A DNA stretch of 64,000 bases from Acidobacteriota bacterium (GCA_002730525.1 PCAK01000010.1:58506-122505); one strand, 5' to 3'; shown: positions 47,784 to 58,978, counted from the stretch's first letter. The notes: generated by a model not told the origin, from the sequence alone. Made by a program: numbers and translations.

Positions 47784-49082
47784 CTACCAGGCGACCAGCA
47801 GCCGGAGGTCTCGCACGTTCTGGCCTGTGGGTCCCGTGACGACGGTGTCGCCGAGCGGATCGAAGAAGCGATGGGCGTCGGCGCGGCGGAGATACTCGAC
47901 GGGATCGAGTCCGGCGCCCGAGGCCCGTGCGAGTGTGGTGCCGTCGGCGACCGCTCCGGCGGCTGGCGCCGAGCCGTCGACGCCGTCGGTGCCGGCGCTC
48001 AGCACCGCGACCGACCGCCCTGCAATTTTCGGAACGCACGCTAGGACGAAGGCCTGATTCCTGCCACCGAGGCCGGGGTCGGTGACAGGGCAGGAGAACT
48101 CGCCCCCGCTGACGACGGCCACAGGCCCTCGCGGGTGCGCTTCGCGGGTCTCGTCGAGTTTGCCCAGGAGGTGATCGACGGTCGGGATCAGCGCCCAGTC
48201 GTCGCGCGCGCCACCGTCCACGACGACCGTCCACTCGAGCGAACGGGCCTCGTTCGCCATCGCCTCGACCGCTTCGGTCTCGCCCACCAGGCGATACCAT
48301 CGGCTCGTCTCGAACTCGGGTGAGCTGGGCTTGGGTGTTTCGGGGATCCGGCCTTCGTCGATCAACCGTCGTATCGCCGCCGGCAGCCGCTCGCGCAAGC
48401 CGCTGCGGTCGATGATGGCCAGGCAATCGGCGACGGTCGACGCGTCTGGCATCGTCGGACCGGAGGCGACCAGCGAGGGGTTGTCATCCGGGACATCCGA
48501 CACGTAGAGCGTGATCTGCCGCGCGTGGCCGTTCAGCGCCGCCAGCCGCCCGCCTTTCACGCTCGAGAAGTGCTTGCGCACCACGTTGATCTCGGCGATC
48601 GTCGGCCCACCGGTGACCAGGACATCGTTCATCGCTTCGAGATCACCGATACCGAGGCCGTCGATCGGCTGCTCGAAGAGCGCCGAACCGCCACCGGAGA
48701 GGAGATGAATGACGAGGTCGTCGGCCCCTACACGGCGAAGCCGGTCGAGCACCGCGCGCGCCGCGGCCAGGCTTCGCGCGTCCGGCAGCGGATGCCCTCC
48801 GACGTGATACGCACACCCCGGCAGGGGCGCCGCCGGGAGATCCGGACCGACGACGAGGCCCTCGAACTCTCGCGGTGCCAGGGCCCCCGCCAGCGACGCG
48901 GTCATCGGCACCGCGGCCTTGCCAATCGCCACGACGACGATGCGACGGACGCTCCGCAGGTCGATGACATCGTCATCCACCGTCAGCACGGAGTCTCTGG
49001 CGCGGACGCGGGCACGCAGGATTGCGTCGATCTCCACCCTGGCCAGACTGCGCCGGAATACCCGACCGAGGATCGTCCTCAC
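47784..49082 (-). CDS. Glycerate 2-kinase (MOFRL family)
   Basis: A 432-residue glycerate kinase of the GckA/TtuD class, which phosphorylates D-glycerate to 2-phosphoglycerate. VVVAIGKAAVPMTASLAGAL, the glycine loop LLSGGGSALFEQP, INVVRKHFSSVKGGRLA, YVSDVPDDNPSLVASGPT, and the C-terminal MOFRL domain ending GTDGVDGSAPAAGAVAD are all diagnostic. GTG 49082 was chosen over an in-frame GTG at 49115 because TACGAT lies seven bases before it, so the mRNA would be almost leaderless. Confidence 0.92.
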   Translation of the reverse strand: MRTILGRVFRRSLARVEIDAILRARVRARDSVLTVDDDVIDLRSVRRIVVVAIGKAAVPMTASLAGALAPREFEGLVVGPDLPAAPLPGCAYHVGGHPLPDARSLAAARAVLDRLRRVGADDLVIHLLSGGGSALFEQPIDGLGIGDLEAMNDVLVTGGPTIAEINVVRKHFSSVKGGRLAALNGHARQITLYVSDVPDDNPSLVASGPTMPDASTVADCLAIIDRSGLRERLPAAIRRLIDEGRIPETPKPSSPEFETSRWYRLVGETEAVEAMANEARSLEWTVVVDGGARDDWALIPTVDHLLGKLDETREAHPRGPVAVVSGGEFSCPVTDPGLGGRNQAFVLACVPKIAGRSVAVLSAGTDGVDGSAPAAGAVADGTTLARASGAGLDPVEYLRRADAHRFFDPLGDTVVTGPTGQNVRDLRLLVAW

Positions 49083-49183
49083 GCCACTGATCGTATCGGA
49101 ACGAGGCCGGCGCACTCAAACGGCCCGCGAGAGCGGTGTGCTAGCATCGCAAATCAGGCCCGCATGCAGAGCTTCAGCAACTG

Positions 49184-51592
49184 ATGTCAGAGCGCGATCC
49201 CGTCTGCGGCATGACCGTGGACCCGGCGACGGCCGAGCACACCGCCGAGCACGACGGGCACACCTACGGATTTTGCTGCAGTCATTGCCGTCAGAAGTTC
49301 CTCGACGATCCCGAGCGGTATCTACATCCCGAGACCCGGGCGGCCGAGGCGCCCGCACCGGCTGCGCCCGGGACGGCATACGTCTGCCCGATGGACCCGG
49401 AGGTCAGCGAGGCGCGGCCCGGCGCCTGCCCCAAGTGCGGGATGGCGCTGGAGCCGGAGGTGCCCGTCGCGCCCAGCGCGGCCGTCGAGTACGTCTGCCC
49501 GATGCATCTCGAGGTGGTGGCGGATGCTCCGGGCGCGTGTCCGCAGTGCGGCATGGCGCTCGAGCCGAGGACCGTGCAGACCGAGGAGCCGCCGAACACA
49601 GAACTCCTCGACATGACTCGTCGGCTCTGGGTGGGCGCCGCGCTCGGGCTGCCCGTCTTCCTGCTCGCCATGAGTGAGATGGTCGCCGGAACTGCGGTGA
49701 CCGGAGCGATCGGTCGCACGGCGGGGAATTGGGTGCAGCTCGCGTTCGCCACGCCGGTCGTCCTCTGGGCTGGGTGGCCGTTCTACGCGCGGGCCTGGGC
49801 ATCGATCGTCAACGCCAGCCCGAACATGTTCACCTTGATCGGCCTCGGCGTCGGGTCGGCCTACCTGTACAGCGTCGCGGCGACCGTCGTGCCAGGGGTG
49901 TTTCCGGCCGGATTCCGTGGCGCGGCGGGCGTCGAGCCGTACTTCGATACGGCGGTCGTCATCACGGTGCTCGTGCTGCTCGGACAGGTTCTCGAGACCC
50001 GGGCCCGGAGTCGAACCGGAGCGGCGATCCGGGCGCTCCTCGGTCTGGCGCCGACCACGGCGCGGGTCATCCGCGACGGTGACGAGCGCGATCTCCCGTT
50101 GCCGCTCGTCGAGGTCGGTGACCTGCTCAGGATCCGGCCGGGCGAGAAGGTGCCGGTTGACGGCGTCGTCGTCGACGGCCTCAGCGCCGTCGACGAATCG
50201 ATGGTCACCGGTGAGCCGATTCCCGTCGAGAAGCTGGCCGGGGCGCTCCTCATCGGGGCGACGATGAACGGCACCGGGTCGTTGACGATGCGCGCCGAGC
50301 GGGTCGGCGGCGAGACCCTGCTGGCCCAGATCGTCCAGATGGTGAGCGACGCCCAGCGCAGTCGCGCGCCGATTCAACGGCTCGCCGATCGCCTGGCCGC
50401 GTACTTCGTGCCGAGTGTCGTGGCGGTGTCGATCGCAGCGTTCATCGGGTGGAGCCTCTGGGGGCCGGAACCCCGGCTTGCGCTGGCGCTGGTGAGCGCG
50501 GTGGCGGTGCTGATCATCGCGTGCCCCTGCGCCCTCGGACTGGCGACGCCGATGGCGATCATGGTGGGGACCGGCCGGGGCGCGGGTGCGGGCGTGCTCA
50601 TCAAGCACGCCGAGGCGCTCGAAGCGCTTGAGCGGGTCGATACCCTGGTCGTCGACAAGACCGGCACGCTGACAGAAGGTCGGCCCGGCGTGACGGCTGT
50701 CGAGCCCGTCGGCGGGTTCTCCGAGGCCGAGCTGCTCCGGCTGGCCGGCGCCCTCGAACAGGCCAGCGAGCATCCGTTGGCCGCGGCGATCACGTCGCGC
50801 GCCCGGACCGGCGGCGCGGCACTACCTCCTGTGAGCGCGTTCAAGGCCGAGGCGGGTCGCGGCGTCACCGGCGTGGTGGAGGGGCGCGCGGTCGCCCTGG
50901 GGACGCCGGAGCTGCTCGCCGCGAACGGCGCCGACGCCGAGGCGTTGCGCGATCGGGCCGACGCGTTGCGGCGCGAGGGCCAGACCGTGGTCTTCGTCGC
51001 GGTGGGCGGCCTCACGGCCGGGTTGCTGGGTGTTGCCGATCCGATCAAGGCGTCGACGCCGGAGGCGCTGACGCTGCTAAGGCGCGAAGGCCTCCGGGTG
51101 GTGATGGTGACGGGCGACGACGCCGCGACGGCCGAGGCCGTCGCCAGAACCTTGGACCTCGACGAGGTGGTCGCCGGGGTCCTGCCGGCTCGGAAACGGG
51201 AGATCGTCGCCGATCTCCAGTCACGTGGTCACGTCGTGGCGATGGCCGGCGATGGGATCAACGACGCGCCGGCGCTAGCGGAGGCCACGGTCGGCATCGC
51301 GATGGGGACGGGCACCGATGTGGCGATGGAGAGCGCCGGCATCACCCTGGTCAAGGGCGATCTGCGTGGCATCGCACGCGCGCGCCGGCTGAGTCGAGGG
51401 ACGCTGCGTAATATCAGGCAGAACCTGTTCCTCGCGTTCGTCTACAACGCCGTCGGTGTGCCGGTTGCGGCCGGGGTGCTGTACCCGCTGACCGGCCTGC
51501 TCATCAGCCCGATCTGGGCGAGTGCGGCGATGACACTCAGTTCGCTCTCGGTCATCTCGAACGCACTGCGTCTCCGCTGGCTGGAACTCTGA
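49184..51592 (+). CDS. Copper-type P1B ATPase with YHS and two HMBD domains
   Basis: An 802-residue metal-transporting ATPase. The N-terminus holds a YHS domain ([21 protein letters not shown], then [20 protein letters not shown]). Two heavy-metal-binding domains follow, with CPMDPEV...[10 protein letters not shown] and CPMHLEV...[10 protein letters not shown]. The transport core has CPC at Cys447 ([14 protein letters not shown]), phosphorylated Asp491 in [12 protein letters not shown] in [12 protein letters not shown], an HP motif in SEHPLAAAI and [16 protein letters not shown] indicates copper(I)/silver export. It replaces the usual N-terminal CxxC HMA domains. No CueR/CopY-type regulator is nearby. 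Confidence 0.94.
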   Translation: MSERDPVCGMTVDPATAEHTAEHDGHTYGFCCSHCRQKFLDDPERYLHPETRAAEAPAPAAPGTAYVCPMDPEVSEARPGACPKCGMALEPEVPVAPSAAVEYVCPMHLEVVADAPGACPQCGMALEPRTVQTEEPPNTELLDMTRRLWVGAALGLPVFLLAMSEMVAGTAVTGAIGRTAGNWVQLAFATPVVLWAGWPFYARAWASIVNASPNMFTLIGLGVGSAYLYSVAATVVPGVFPAGFRGAAGVEPYFDTAVVITVLVLLGQVLETRARSRTGAAIRALLGLAPTTARVIRDGDERDLPLPLVEVGDLLRIRPGEKVPVDGVVVDGLSAVDESMVTGEPIPVEKLAGALLIGATMNGTGSLTMRAERVGGETLLAQIVQMVSDAQRSRAPIQRLADRLAAYFVPSVVAVSIAAFIGWSLWGPEPRLALALVSAVAVLIIACPCALGLATPMAIMVGTGRGAGAGVLIKHAEALEALERVDTLVVDKTGTLTEGRPGVTAVEPVGGFSEAELLRLAGALEQASEHPLAAAITSRARTGGAALPPVSAFKAEAGRGVTGVVEGRAVALGTPELLAANGADAEALRDRADALRREGQTVVFVAVGGLTAGLLGVADPIKASTPEALTLLRREGLRVVMVTGDDAATAEAVARTLDLDEVVAGVLPARKREIVADLQSRGHVVAMAGDGINDAPALAEATVGIAMGTGTDVAMESAGITLVKGDLRGIARARRLSRGTLRNIRQNLFLAFVYNAVGVPVAAGVLYPLTGLLISPIWASAAMTLSSLSVISNALRLRWLEL

Positions 51593-51852
51593 GGGCGGCG
51601 TCTGCGTCCCAACGTACATAAGGTGGGCATGGTGCGTACGCGACCGAGCTCCCTCGGATCGCGCGTTCGAGCGTCGCCGTTCGCGCCGCGAGGCCGCGCC
51701 ACCTCGCGGCTTGGGGCGCAACCTTGAAGGTCGCAGGAGAAGAGAAGCGTGCTCAGGGACAAGGCGCGTACGGCGCGCCTCGCGCGGGTCGGCGTGGGGC
51801 ATTCGGGGTCCCCCCACAGAGACCCGCGCGGGGGTCCGGGGCGAAGCCCCGA
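51593..51852. other. 260-bp gap with GC-rich hairpins
   Basis: No gene is seen. Near the right end is CGGGGC-gaa-GCCCCG (51837-51851) directly against the stop codon of the minus-strand cyclase, followed in mRNA sense by GACCCCCGCGCGGGTC, itself self-complementary. The middle has another inverted arrangement (CCGCGAGGCCGCGCCACC and CTCGCGGC). These probably end transcription from both sides. Confidence 0.5.
51837..51851 (-). terminator. Hairpin after the cyclase stop codon
   Basis: CGGGGC-ttc-GCCCCG in mRNA sense, starting one base after TAA 51855-51853. Same family as the copies at 17371 and 17851. Confidence 0.5.
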
Positions 51853-52851
51853 TTAGAAGATGCCAATCGGGTTGATCGGCGAGCCGGTGCCGCCGGGCAC
51901 GGCGAGCGGCGCGGCCGTCAGCATGAACTCCCACCGTCCACGCGCCCGGGCGGCTCGGCTGATCGCTTCGAGGTCGCAGTTGTCGAGCAGCGGCATCCCC
52001 ATCGCGAAGATCAGCAGGTCGTGCAGCGGGAATCCAGCGCCCTCGACGCCGGACGGTCTGACGTCGGTTCCAACATCCGTCCCGACGATGGCGACGTCGC
52101 GCGCCTTGAACCAGTGTGCCGTCGAGGCGTGTGGGCCGGGGCCCTGTGCTCCGACGTTCCACGGGCCGACGGCGGCGCGACGGGCCCAGCGCCCGGTTCG
52201 GATGAAGACGGCGTCGCCCGGACGGATCGTCACGCCTGACTTCTCTTCCCACGCGTCGAGGTCCTCGGAATAGATCACGACGTCGGGTTCGAGATAGTCG
52301 ACTCCTCTCAGCCAGGGGATATCGATCAGGATCCCCCGGGTGATGATGCCGTTCTTGAACCGGTCGACGCCGAGTGCAGCACACCCGTCCTCTCGCACCG
52401 TCGACTGTGGGATGCCGTTGTAGAGCTGGCCTTCACGTCCGGCGTGGCAGAGCGAGTCCAGGTGAGTGTGAATGACGCCGTGATAGTCGATGGTGTACGT
52501 ATCCATCGAGCCGCCCCCGCCGCCAACACCACGCATCTCGTGGATCCACGGGCTCGGATTGTCGGCCGCCTCGACCTTTTCAGCGTCGCGAGCGAGTGAC
52601 ACCGACACGCCGTCCTGAACCAGGTCGACCGCCTCCCGCCGTTTCTCCGCCGTGACCAGATTGAGCGTGCCCAGCTGATCGTCGGGTCCCCAGCGGCCCC
52701 AGTTCGACAGCTCCTCGATCCACGCCTCGAGCGTCGCCGCGCTCACGGGCCGGGCCTGGGCTGCCACCGTGCCTCCAGCCGACGCCGCGGCGTACAGGCA
52801 CAGCGCGGCCGCCAACGCGACCCGCGCGATCCGGTTCATATTGGGCATCAT
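51853..52851 (-). CDS. Secreted cyclase-family protein (kynurenine-formamidase fold)
   Basis: A 332-residue protein with a signal peptide (MNRIARVALAAALCLYAAASAG, ending near VAAQA). The metal-binding segment typical of the cyclase/KynB family appears as YHGVIHTHLDSLCHAG; ITRGILIDIPWLRG, IRPGDAVFIRTGRW and DVAIVGTDVGTDV also match. Family members hydrolyse amides or lactones such as N-formylkynurenine; the substrate here is unknown. ATG 52851 has GGAGG six bases upstream. A long leader of about 210 bases precedes it. Confidence 0.85.
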   Translation of the reverse strand: MMPNMNRIARVALAAALCLYAAASAGGTVAAQARPVSAATLEAWIEELSNWGRWGPDDQLGTLNLVTAEKRREAVDLVQDGVSVSLARDAEKVEAADNPSPWIHEMRGVGGGGGSMDTYTIDYHGVIHTHLDSLCHAGREGQLYNGIPQSTVREDGCAALGVDRFKNGIITRGILIDIPWLRGVDYLEPDVVIYSEDLDAWEEKSGVTIRPGDAVFIRTGRWARRAAVGPWNVGAQGPGPHASTAHWFKARDVAIVGTDVGTDVRPSGVEGAGFPLHDLLIFAMGMPLLDNCDLEAISRAARARGRWEFMLTAAPLAVPGGTGSPINPIGIF

Positions 52852-53068
52852 CTCGTCCTCCAGGGTCGAAGACGTGCGGGCGGATCTGCGCCTGCGCTGA
52901 CGGTCACCTGTTTGGCTTGGGCGATAGGGAAAGGTCAGTTGCCGTTCTGCAGCGCCAGCTCTTCGGCGTCCGGGGTGGTGAATCTGCGAGCAGAGGCTGG
53001 TCGTCAACCGGCCGACTCGACGCACGGTTCCGCTGGATCTTCCGGACCCGCGAATAAGCAGAGAGGGG

Positions 53069-53097
53069 ATTCTATCCGGAGGCTTGCGGCCGTGCAA
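53069..53097 (-). promoter_or_regulatory. Strong promoter of the cyclase gene, with a long leader
   Basis: Minus strand TTGCAC (53097-53092), 17 bases, TAGAAT (53074-53069): among the best-matched promoters in the window. Transcription would start near 53062, leaving about 210 untranslated bases (52852-53062). I see no recognised riboswitch in that leader. Confidence 0.6.
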
Positions 53098-53144
53098 GCC
53101 TCGCAACTGGGAAGAACGGGCTGATCGGGTGTCCGCCCGGCGCC

Positions 53145-53873
53145 TCAGGCCGATTCTTCCCCAGTGGCCTGGCGGAGCGCCCGCGCGGCAGTGCGGGTGA
53201 CGAGGGTCGTGACGACGACGGTCGCCGCCAGACCGAGGATGAGGATCACGTAGTAGCCGGGCCCTCGTTCGACGGGCTGCCCTCCGGCCAAGATGGCTAC
53301 GTCGCCGGCCAGCTTCCCGTAGTAGGTGTAGAGCAGCGAGCCGGGCAGCATGCCGACCGACGCCAGGACGTAGTCGCGGAAGCCGACGCGGGTGAGCCCG
53401 AGGGCGTAGTTCAGCAAGTTGAACGGGAAGATCGGGGAAAGCCGCAGCAGCAGCACGATCTCGAAGCCCTTGGCGCCGACGGCGCGGTCGATCGCGGCGA
53501 AGCGCGGGTGGCGCGCGACCCGCCCCTCGATGGCCGATCGCGCGAAGTACCGTGAGACCAGGAACGCGGCGGCCGCGCCGATCGTCGCGCCGAGCAGCAC
53601 GAGGGCGGTGCCCCTGGCGAGCCCGAAGATTGCGCCGGCCGTCAGGGTCAGCAGCGATCCGGGAATGAAGGCGACGGTCGCGGCGGCATACCCCGCCACG
53701 AAGGCGACTGGCCCCCAGACGCCAAGCCCCTCGACCCAGGCGACGAAATCGGGTAGGTAGCCGCCGAGCAGGCGGCCCACGACAATCAGCGCGACCAGCG
53801 TCACCGCCCCGGCCAGGAGCCGGAGCCACCGGCGACCCCCCGCGTGGGCCTTTGCAGCCACCGTGTCGCTCAT
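53145..53873 (-). CDS. TVP38/TMEM64 (DedA-like) membrane protein
   Basis: A 242-residue protein with about six hydrophobic segments. The SNARE-associated/DedA signature is visible in FVAGYAAATVAFIPGSLLTLTAGAIFG, GATIGAAAAFLVSRYFAR and LLLRLSPIFPFNLLNYALGLTRVGFRDYVLAS. Family members are linked to lipid scrambling or membrane homeostasis. Its start is 17 bp from the divergent argH start, so both promoters must overlap the neighbouring coding sequences. Confidence 0.9.
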   Translation of the reverse strand: MSDTVAAKAHAGGRRWLRLLAGAVTLVALIVVGRLLGGYLPDFVAWVEGLGVWGPVAFVAGYAAATVAFIPGSLLTLTAGAIFGLARGTALVLLGATIGAAAAFLVSRYFARSAIEGRVARHPRFAAIDRAVGAKGFEIVLLLRLSPIFPFNLLNYALGLTRVGFRDYVLASVGMLPGSLLYTYYGKLAGDVAILAGGQPVERGPGYYVILILGLAATVVVTTLVTRTAARALRQATGEESA

Positions 53874-53876
53874 CGT

Positions 53877-53882
53877 TCTAGA
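53877..53882 (+). promoter_or_regulatory. -10 element (TAGAAT) of argH
   Basis: TAGAAT ends eight bases before ATG 53891 within the 17-bp divergent gap, so the argH mRNA would be leaderless or nearly so. The -35 would lie inside the TVP38 gene and is weak. Confidence 0.45.
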
Positions 53883-53890
53883 ATAACCGC

Positions 53891-55345
53891 ATGGCCTTCG
53901 CGCCGGAATACGTCACATACGTCCTCAATGAGCACTTCGAGGACGCCAAGGAGCTGTTTCTCGCGCCCCAGATGGCGATTCACCACGCCCATCTGGTGAT
54001 GCTGGCCGAGTGCGGCATCATCCCCGCCCCGGTCGCCCGCGAGGTGCGCGAGGCGCTCGATTCGATCTCTGAAGCAGACATCCGCGCCGCTCCGTACGAC
54101 GGGCACACAGAGGATCTGTTTTCCTACGTGATGCGGCTGCTCGATGCGCGCTGTTCCGCCGCCGCGGCCGGGCGGCTGCACACCGCGCGCAGCCGCAACG
54201 ACGTCGACATGACGATGTACCGGATGCGCCAGCGGGAGTTCATCCTAGGATTGATCGGCGCGACCCAAGAGTTGAGAGGGGTCCTGCTCGATATCGGGGA
54301 CCGGACGCGCGAGGTCATCGTTGCGGCCCACACGCATACGCAACCGGCGCAGCCAACGACGGTGGCCCACTATCTGCTGGCGGTCGTCGAGCAACTTGAA
54401 CGCGACGGCACGCGGCTCGGGGCCGCCTACACCTCAACGAATCGCTGCCCGCTCGGCGCGTGCGCGATCACCGGAACCGGCTTTTCGATCGACCGGACGC
54501 TGACGAGCCGGCTGCTCGGATTCACCGAACCGACGGGTAACACCTACGGGAGCATCGCCACTGCCGACTACCTGCTCGAGAGCACTTCGGCGGCGGCTGT
54601 CACGATGGCCGGCCTGGGTCGAGTGATACAGGATCTGCTGCTGTGGTGCACCGCCGAGTTCGGCTATCTCCAACTCGCCGATGGGTTCGTGCAGTGCAGC
54701 AGCATCATGCCGCAGAAGCGGAATCCGTCGGCGCTCGAACATGCGCGGGCGATCGGCAGCAAGGCCCTGGGGCAGGCCGGTGCCATCATGTTGAGCGTGC
54801 ACAACACGCCGTTCGGCGATATTGTCGATACCGAGGACGACTTGCAGCCGCTGGTGTGCGAGACATTCCGTGATGCCACCCGGGTGGTCCGTCTCGTGGC
54901 GGCGTCGATGGCCGGTGCCCAGTTCGATGTCGAGCGGCTGGCCGCTCGGGCCAGCGCCGACTGGATCACCATCACGGAGCTGGCCGACACGCTGGCGCGC
55001 GAGTACGACGTGCCGTTTGCGGCCAGTCATCGGGTGGCGTCCTGCCTCATTCGCGCCTGCGCGGAGTCGCCGGAGACTCCGCCGGCCGCCGTCCTCGGGC
55101 GCGTGTCGCACGAGGTCATCGGCCGGACGGTCGAGCTCAGCGACGCGGCGCTCGCCGAGTTGCTGAGTCCCGAACGGTTCGTGGCGGTGCGTCGGACCCA
55201 CGGCGGCCCCGCGCCTGATGAGACGGCGCGGGCCCTTGCCGAGTCGCGCGACCGGCTGGTAGCCGACCTGCGCGCCTGGACCGACAGGCGCGATCGATTG
55301 ATGGCGGCCGAAGCGACCCTTCACGAACGGAGCGCGGCGCTATGA
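53891..55345 (+). CDS. argH: Argininosuccinate lyase family protein
   Basis: A 484-residue member of the fumarase/aspartase superfamily, closest to ArgH, which splits argininosuccinate into arginine and fumarate. Signatures are GRLHTARSRNDVDMTMYRM, the His-containing HTHTQPAQPTTVAHYL and the catalytic serine loop CSSIMPQKRNPSALEH. The first motif has Ala where most ArgH have Ser, and there are no other arginine genes nearby. It is followed by a small membrane peptide and a sodium symporter, so a paralogue acting on an imported substrate is possible. Its stop overlaps the next start by four bases. Confidence 0.85.
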   Translation: MAFAPEYVTYVLNEHFEDAKELFLAPQMAIHHAHLVMLAECGIIPAPVAREVREALDSISEADIRAAPYDGHTEDLFSYVMRLLDARCSAAAAGRLHTARSRNDVDMTMYRMRQREFILGLIGATQELRGVLLDIGDRTREVIVAAHTHTQPAQPTTVAHYLLAVVEQLERDGTRLGAAYTSTNRCPLGACAITGTGFSIDRTLTSRLLGFTEPTGNTYGSIATADYLLESTSAAAVTMAGLGRVIQDLLLWCTAEFGYLQLADGFVQCSSIMPQKRNPSALEHARAIGSKALGQAGAIMLSVHNTPFGDIVDTEDDLQPLVCETFRDATRVVRLVAASMAGAQFDVERLAARASADWITITELADTLAREYDVPFAASHRVASCLIRACAESPETPPAAVLGRVSHEVIGRTVELSDAALAELLSPERFVAVRRTHGGPAPDETARALAESRDRLVADLRAWTDRRDRLMAAEATLHERSAAL

Positions 55346-55494
55346 GCGTTCCCGCCGGCCAAGCGCCGGACCGCCAGCTGACCGACTCGTCCGACACGGA
55401 CCAACCGATGGCGTCGATCTACGTGGCGGTGCTCGTGGTCGAGGCCATCGTCCTCGCCGCCCTCTGGGGTTTCAGCCAGTATTTCGGGGCATGA
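55342..55494 (+). CDS. 50-residue single-pass membrane peptide
   Basis: An ATG overlapping the argH stop (ATGA) opens 50 codons. A polar Asp/Ser-rich first 23 residues is followed by one hydrophobic helix (MASIYVAVLVVEAIVLAALWGF) and a short SQYFGA end. It lies 21 bp before the symporter gene. Size, topology and position suggest a small subunit or regulator of the transporter. Relatives are known to me only as short hypothetical proteins. Confidence 0.6.
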   Translation: MSVPAGQAPDRQLTDSSDTDQPMASIYVAVLVVEAIVLAALWGFSQYFGA

Positions 55495-55515
55495 GTCGAC
55501 TCGCCGCCTGAACTG

Positions 55516-57204
55516 ATGCACATCGTCGACTGGCTGATCGTCGCGGCCTACCTCGTCTGGATCGTCTACGACGGGCTCAGGCGCACCACCGGCGCGTCGG
55601 CAGTCGAAGGCTACTTCCTCGCCAACCGCTCGCTGCCATGGTGGGCCGTGGGCCTGACGGTGATGGCTACCCAGATGAGCGCCATCACCCTGGTCGGCAC
55701 GACGGGGCAGGGCTACGCCGACGGGATGCGCTTCGTGCAGTTCTACTTCGGCTTGCCGCTGGCGATGATCATCCTGTCGGTCACGCTGGTGCCGTTCTTC
55801 TACCGCGCCAAGGTTTACACCGCCTATGAATACCTCGAGCGTCGGTTCGATGTGCGGACCCGGACGCTCGCGAGCCTGCTGTTCCTGGTGTCGCGTGGGC
55901 TCCAGGCCGGTGTGATCATCGCCGCGCCGGCAGTCATCCTGTCGATCGTGCTCGGATTCGACCTGACCCTGACCATCGTGGCGATCGGCCTGCCGACGAC
56001 CATCTACACGATGTTCGGCGGCGTGCAGGCCGTGACCTGGACCGACGTCAAACAGATGGTCGTCATCGTCGCGGGGATGACGGCGGTGGTGATTGCGCTC
56101 GTCCTCGGGCTGCCCGACGGGGTCGGCGTCGGCGACGCGCTCAGCGTGGCGGGCATCACCGGCCGGCTCGGCACGATCGACTTCCGGTTCGACCTGAACG
56201 AAACCTACACCTTCTGGTCAGGCCTGCTCGGCGGGCTGTTCCTGATGCTCGGCTACTTCGGGTGCGACCAGAGCCAGGTGCAGCGCTACTTGACCGCCAA
56301 GTCGGTCGATGCAGGACGACACTCGCTGATGATGAGCGCGTTCGTGAAGATTCCGCTCCAGGCGCTCATCCTGCTTACTGGCATTCTGGTGTTCGCGTTC
56401 TACCTCTTCCAGACGCCGCCACTGCTCTTCAACCCAGTCCACGACGCCGACGTGCGCGCGAGCGCTCGCGCGAGCGAGTATGCCGAGCTCGACACCGCGT
56501 TTCAGCGCGTTCTCGAGGCGCGGCGGACGGCGGCCTATGAGGTCGTGACCGCCAGGCAGGCGGGCGACCCGACGGCGGTGTCGGCCGCGCGGGCCGCCTT
56601 CGCCGAGCAGCAACTGGATGCCGACGCGATCCGCGAGCAGGCCGTGTCGCTCGTGCGGAAGGTGACCGGCGACGAGGCCTACACTGACGTCAACTATGTC
56701 TTTCCGACGTTCGTGACGACCCAGCTGCCGATCGGACTGGTCGGCCTGATCATCGCCGCGATCTTCGCGGCGGCGATGTCGAGCATCGCGGCCGAGCTGA
56801 ACTCGCTCTCGACCGCGACGGTCATCGACATGTACCGCCGCCACATCTGCACTGACGCGACTGACCGCCACTACCTGCGAGTGTCCAAGATGGTCACCGG
56901 GTTCTGGGGGGTCTTCGCCTCCATCGTGGCGGTCTACGCCGCGAACCTGGGGTCGCTCATCGAGGTGGTGAACCGCTTTGGCTCCTTCTTCTACGGGTCG
57001 CTACTCGGGGTCTTCATCCTGGCGGTGGGCACCCGCCGCGCGACGGCCCCGGGGGCGTTGTGGGGCCTGGTGGGCGGGATGGTCGCCGTGACCTACGTCG
57101 CGTCTACGAGCAGCATCTCGTTCCTCTGGCTGAACGTCGTCGGCGCCCTGGCCGTCTTCGTCGTCGGGATGGCGGTCAGTCTGGTCTGGCCATCCACAAA
57201 ATAG
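55516..57204 (+). CDS. Sodium:solute symporter (SSS family)
   Basis: A 562-residue transporter with about 13 membrane helices. [41 protein letters not shown] is the diagnostic first two helices with sodium-site residues; [18 protein letters not shown] is the family mid-signature. A soluble insertion of about 90 residues, rich in Ala, Arg and Glu, lies between helices around residues 310-400, which is longer than usual. The substrate is not predictable; the argH-like neighbour hints at an amino acid or dicarboxylate derivative. Confidence 0.92.
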   Translation: MHIVDWLIVAAYLVWIVYDGLRRTTGASAVEGYFLANRSLPWWAVGLTVMATQMSAITLVGTTGQGYADGMRFVQFYFGLPLAMIILSVTLVPFFYRAKVYTAYEYLERRFDVRTRTLASLLFLVSRGLQAGVIIAAPAVILSIVLGFDLTLTIVAIGLPTTIYTMFGGVQAVTWTDVKQMVVIVAGMTAVVIALVLGLPDGVGVGDALSVAGITGRLGTIDFRFDLNETYTFWSGLLGGLFLMLGYFGCDQSQVQRYLTAKSVDAGRHSLMMSAFVKIPLQALILLTGILVFAFYLFQTPPLLFNPVHDADVRASARASEYAELDTAFQRVLEARRTAAYEVVTARQAGDPTAVSAARAAFAEQQLDADAIREQAVSLVRKVTGDEAYTDVNYVFPTFVTTQLPIGLVGLIIAAIFAAAMSSIAAELNSLSTATVIDMYRRHICTDATDRHYLRVSKMVTGFWGVFASIVAVYAANLGSLIEVVNRFGSFFYGSLLGVFILAVGTRRATAPGALWGLVGGMVAVTYVASTSSISFLWLNVVGALAVFVVGMAVSLVWPSTK

Positions 57205-57206
57205 AT

Positions 57207-57223
57207 GGGGCGCCTTGCGCCCC
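57207..57223 (+). terminator. Hairpin after the symporter stop codon
   Basis: GGGGCGC-ctt-GCGCCCC starts two bases after TAG 57202-57204, followed by AAGCCCC and a second GC-rich inverted stretch. It probably separates the symporter from the SUF operon. Confidence 0.55.
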
Positions 57224-57297
57224 AAGCCCCACGCGGCGTCCTCCGCGGGGGCCCCGAGAGCCCCACTCCGGTCGCTGCGAGCCGCGCCGTGCGCGGC

Positions 57298-57351
57298 TTG
57301 GCAAGCCTTCCATTCCCATGGTATAAGTTGATATCCGACCGATTCGGTCGG
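57298..57351 (+). promoter_or_regulatory. SUF operon promoter with an IscR/Rrf2-like operator
   Basis: TTGGCA (57298-57303), 18 bases, TATAAG (57322-57327). The expected start near 57334 falls at the edge of a perfect 17-bp palindrome, CCGACCGATTCGGTCGG (57335-57351), preceded by ATAT. The GAC-centred arms resemble the type 1 sites of IscR-like Fe-S repressors. A bound repressor would block initiation. Confidence 0.6.
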
Positions 57352-57430
57352 TGTTGTTGGGCAGTGATTTCCGGGGCGTTTGCCCCGTTTCCGGCTGAGC
57401 GCGCTTTCATTCTCAGGCCGGCGGACCTAG

Positions 57431-58876
<1,446 letters not shown>

Positions 58877-58978
58877 CCGCTGACTGCTTCGCCCGCGGCG
58901 GCCGCCCCGAAGGGGCACCGTCTGCCACCTGGACGGCGTCGTTCCAGGAACGTCATTTCTTTAGGGAGTTAGAGCGTG

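Noticed and set aside
52860..53000. Glycine-riboswitch-like wording (CGCCGAAG) in the cyclase leader
   Set aside because: The matching CUCUCAGG...AAAAGGAC half and the GGAGAG stem are missing.
52852..53829. Upstream extension of the cyclase frame to 658 codons
   Set aside because: It overlaps the TVP38 gene antisense. The cyclase has its own signal peptide and GGAGG-preceded ATG at 52851.
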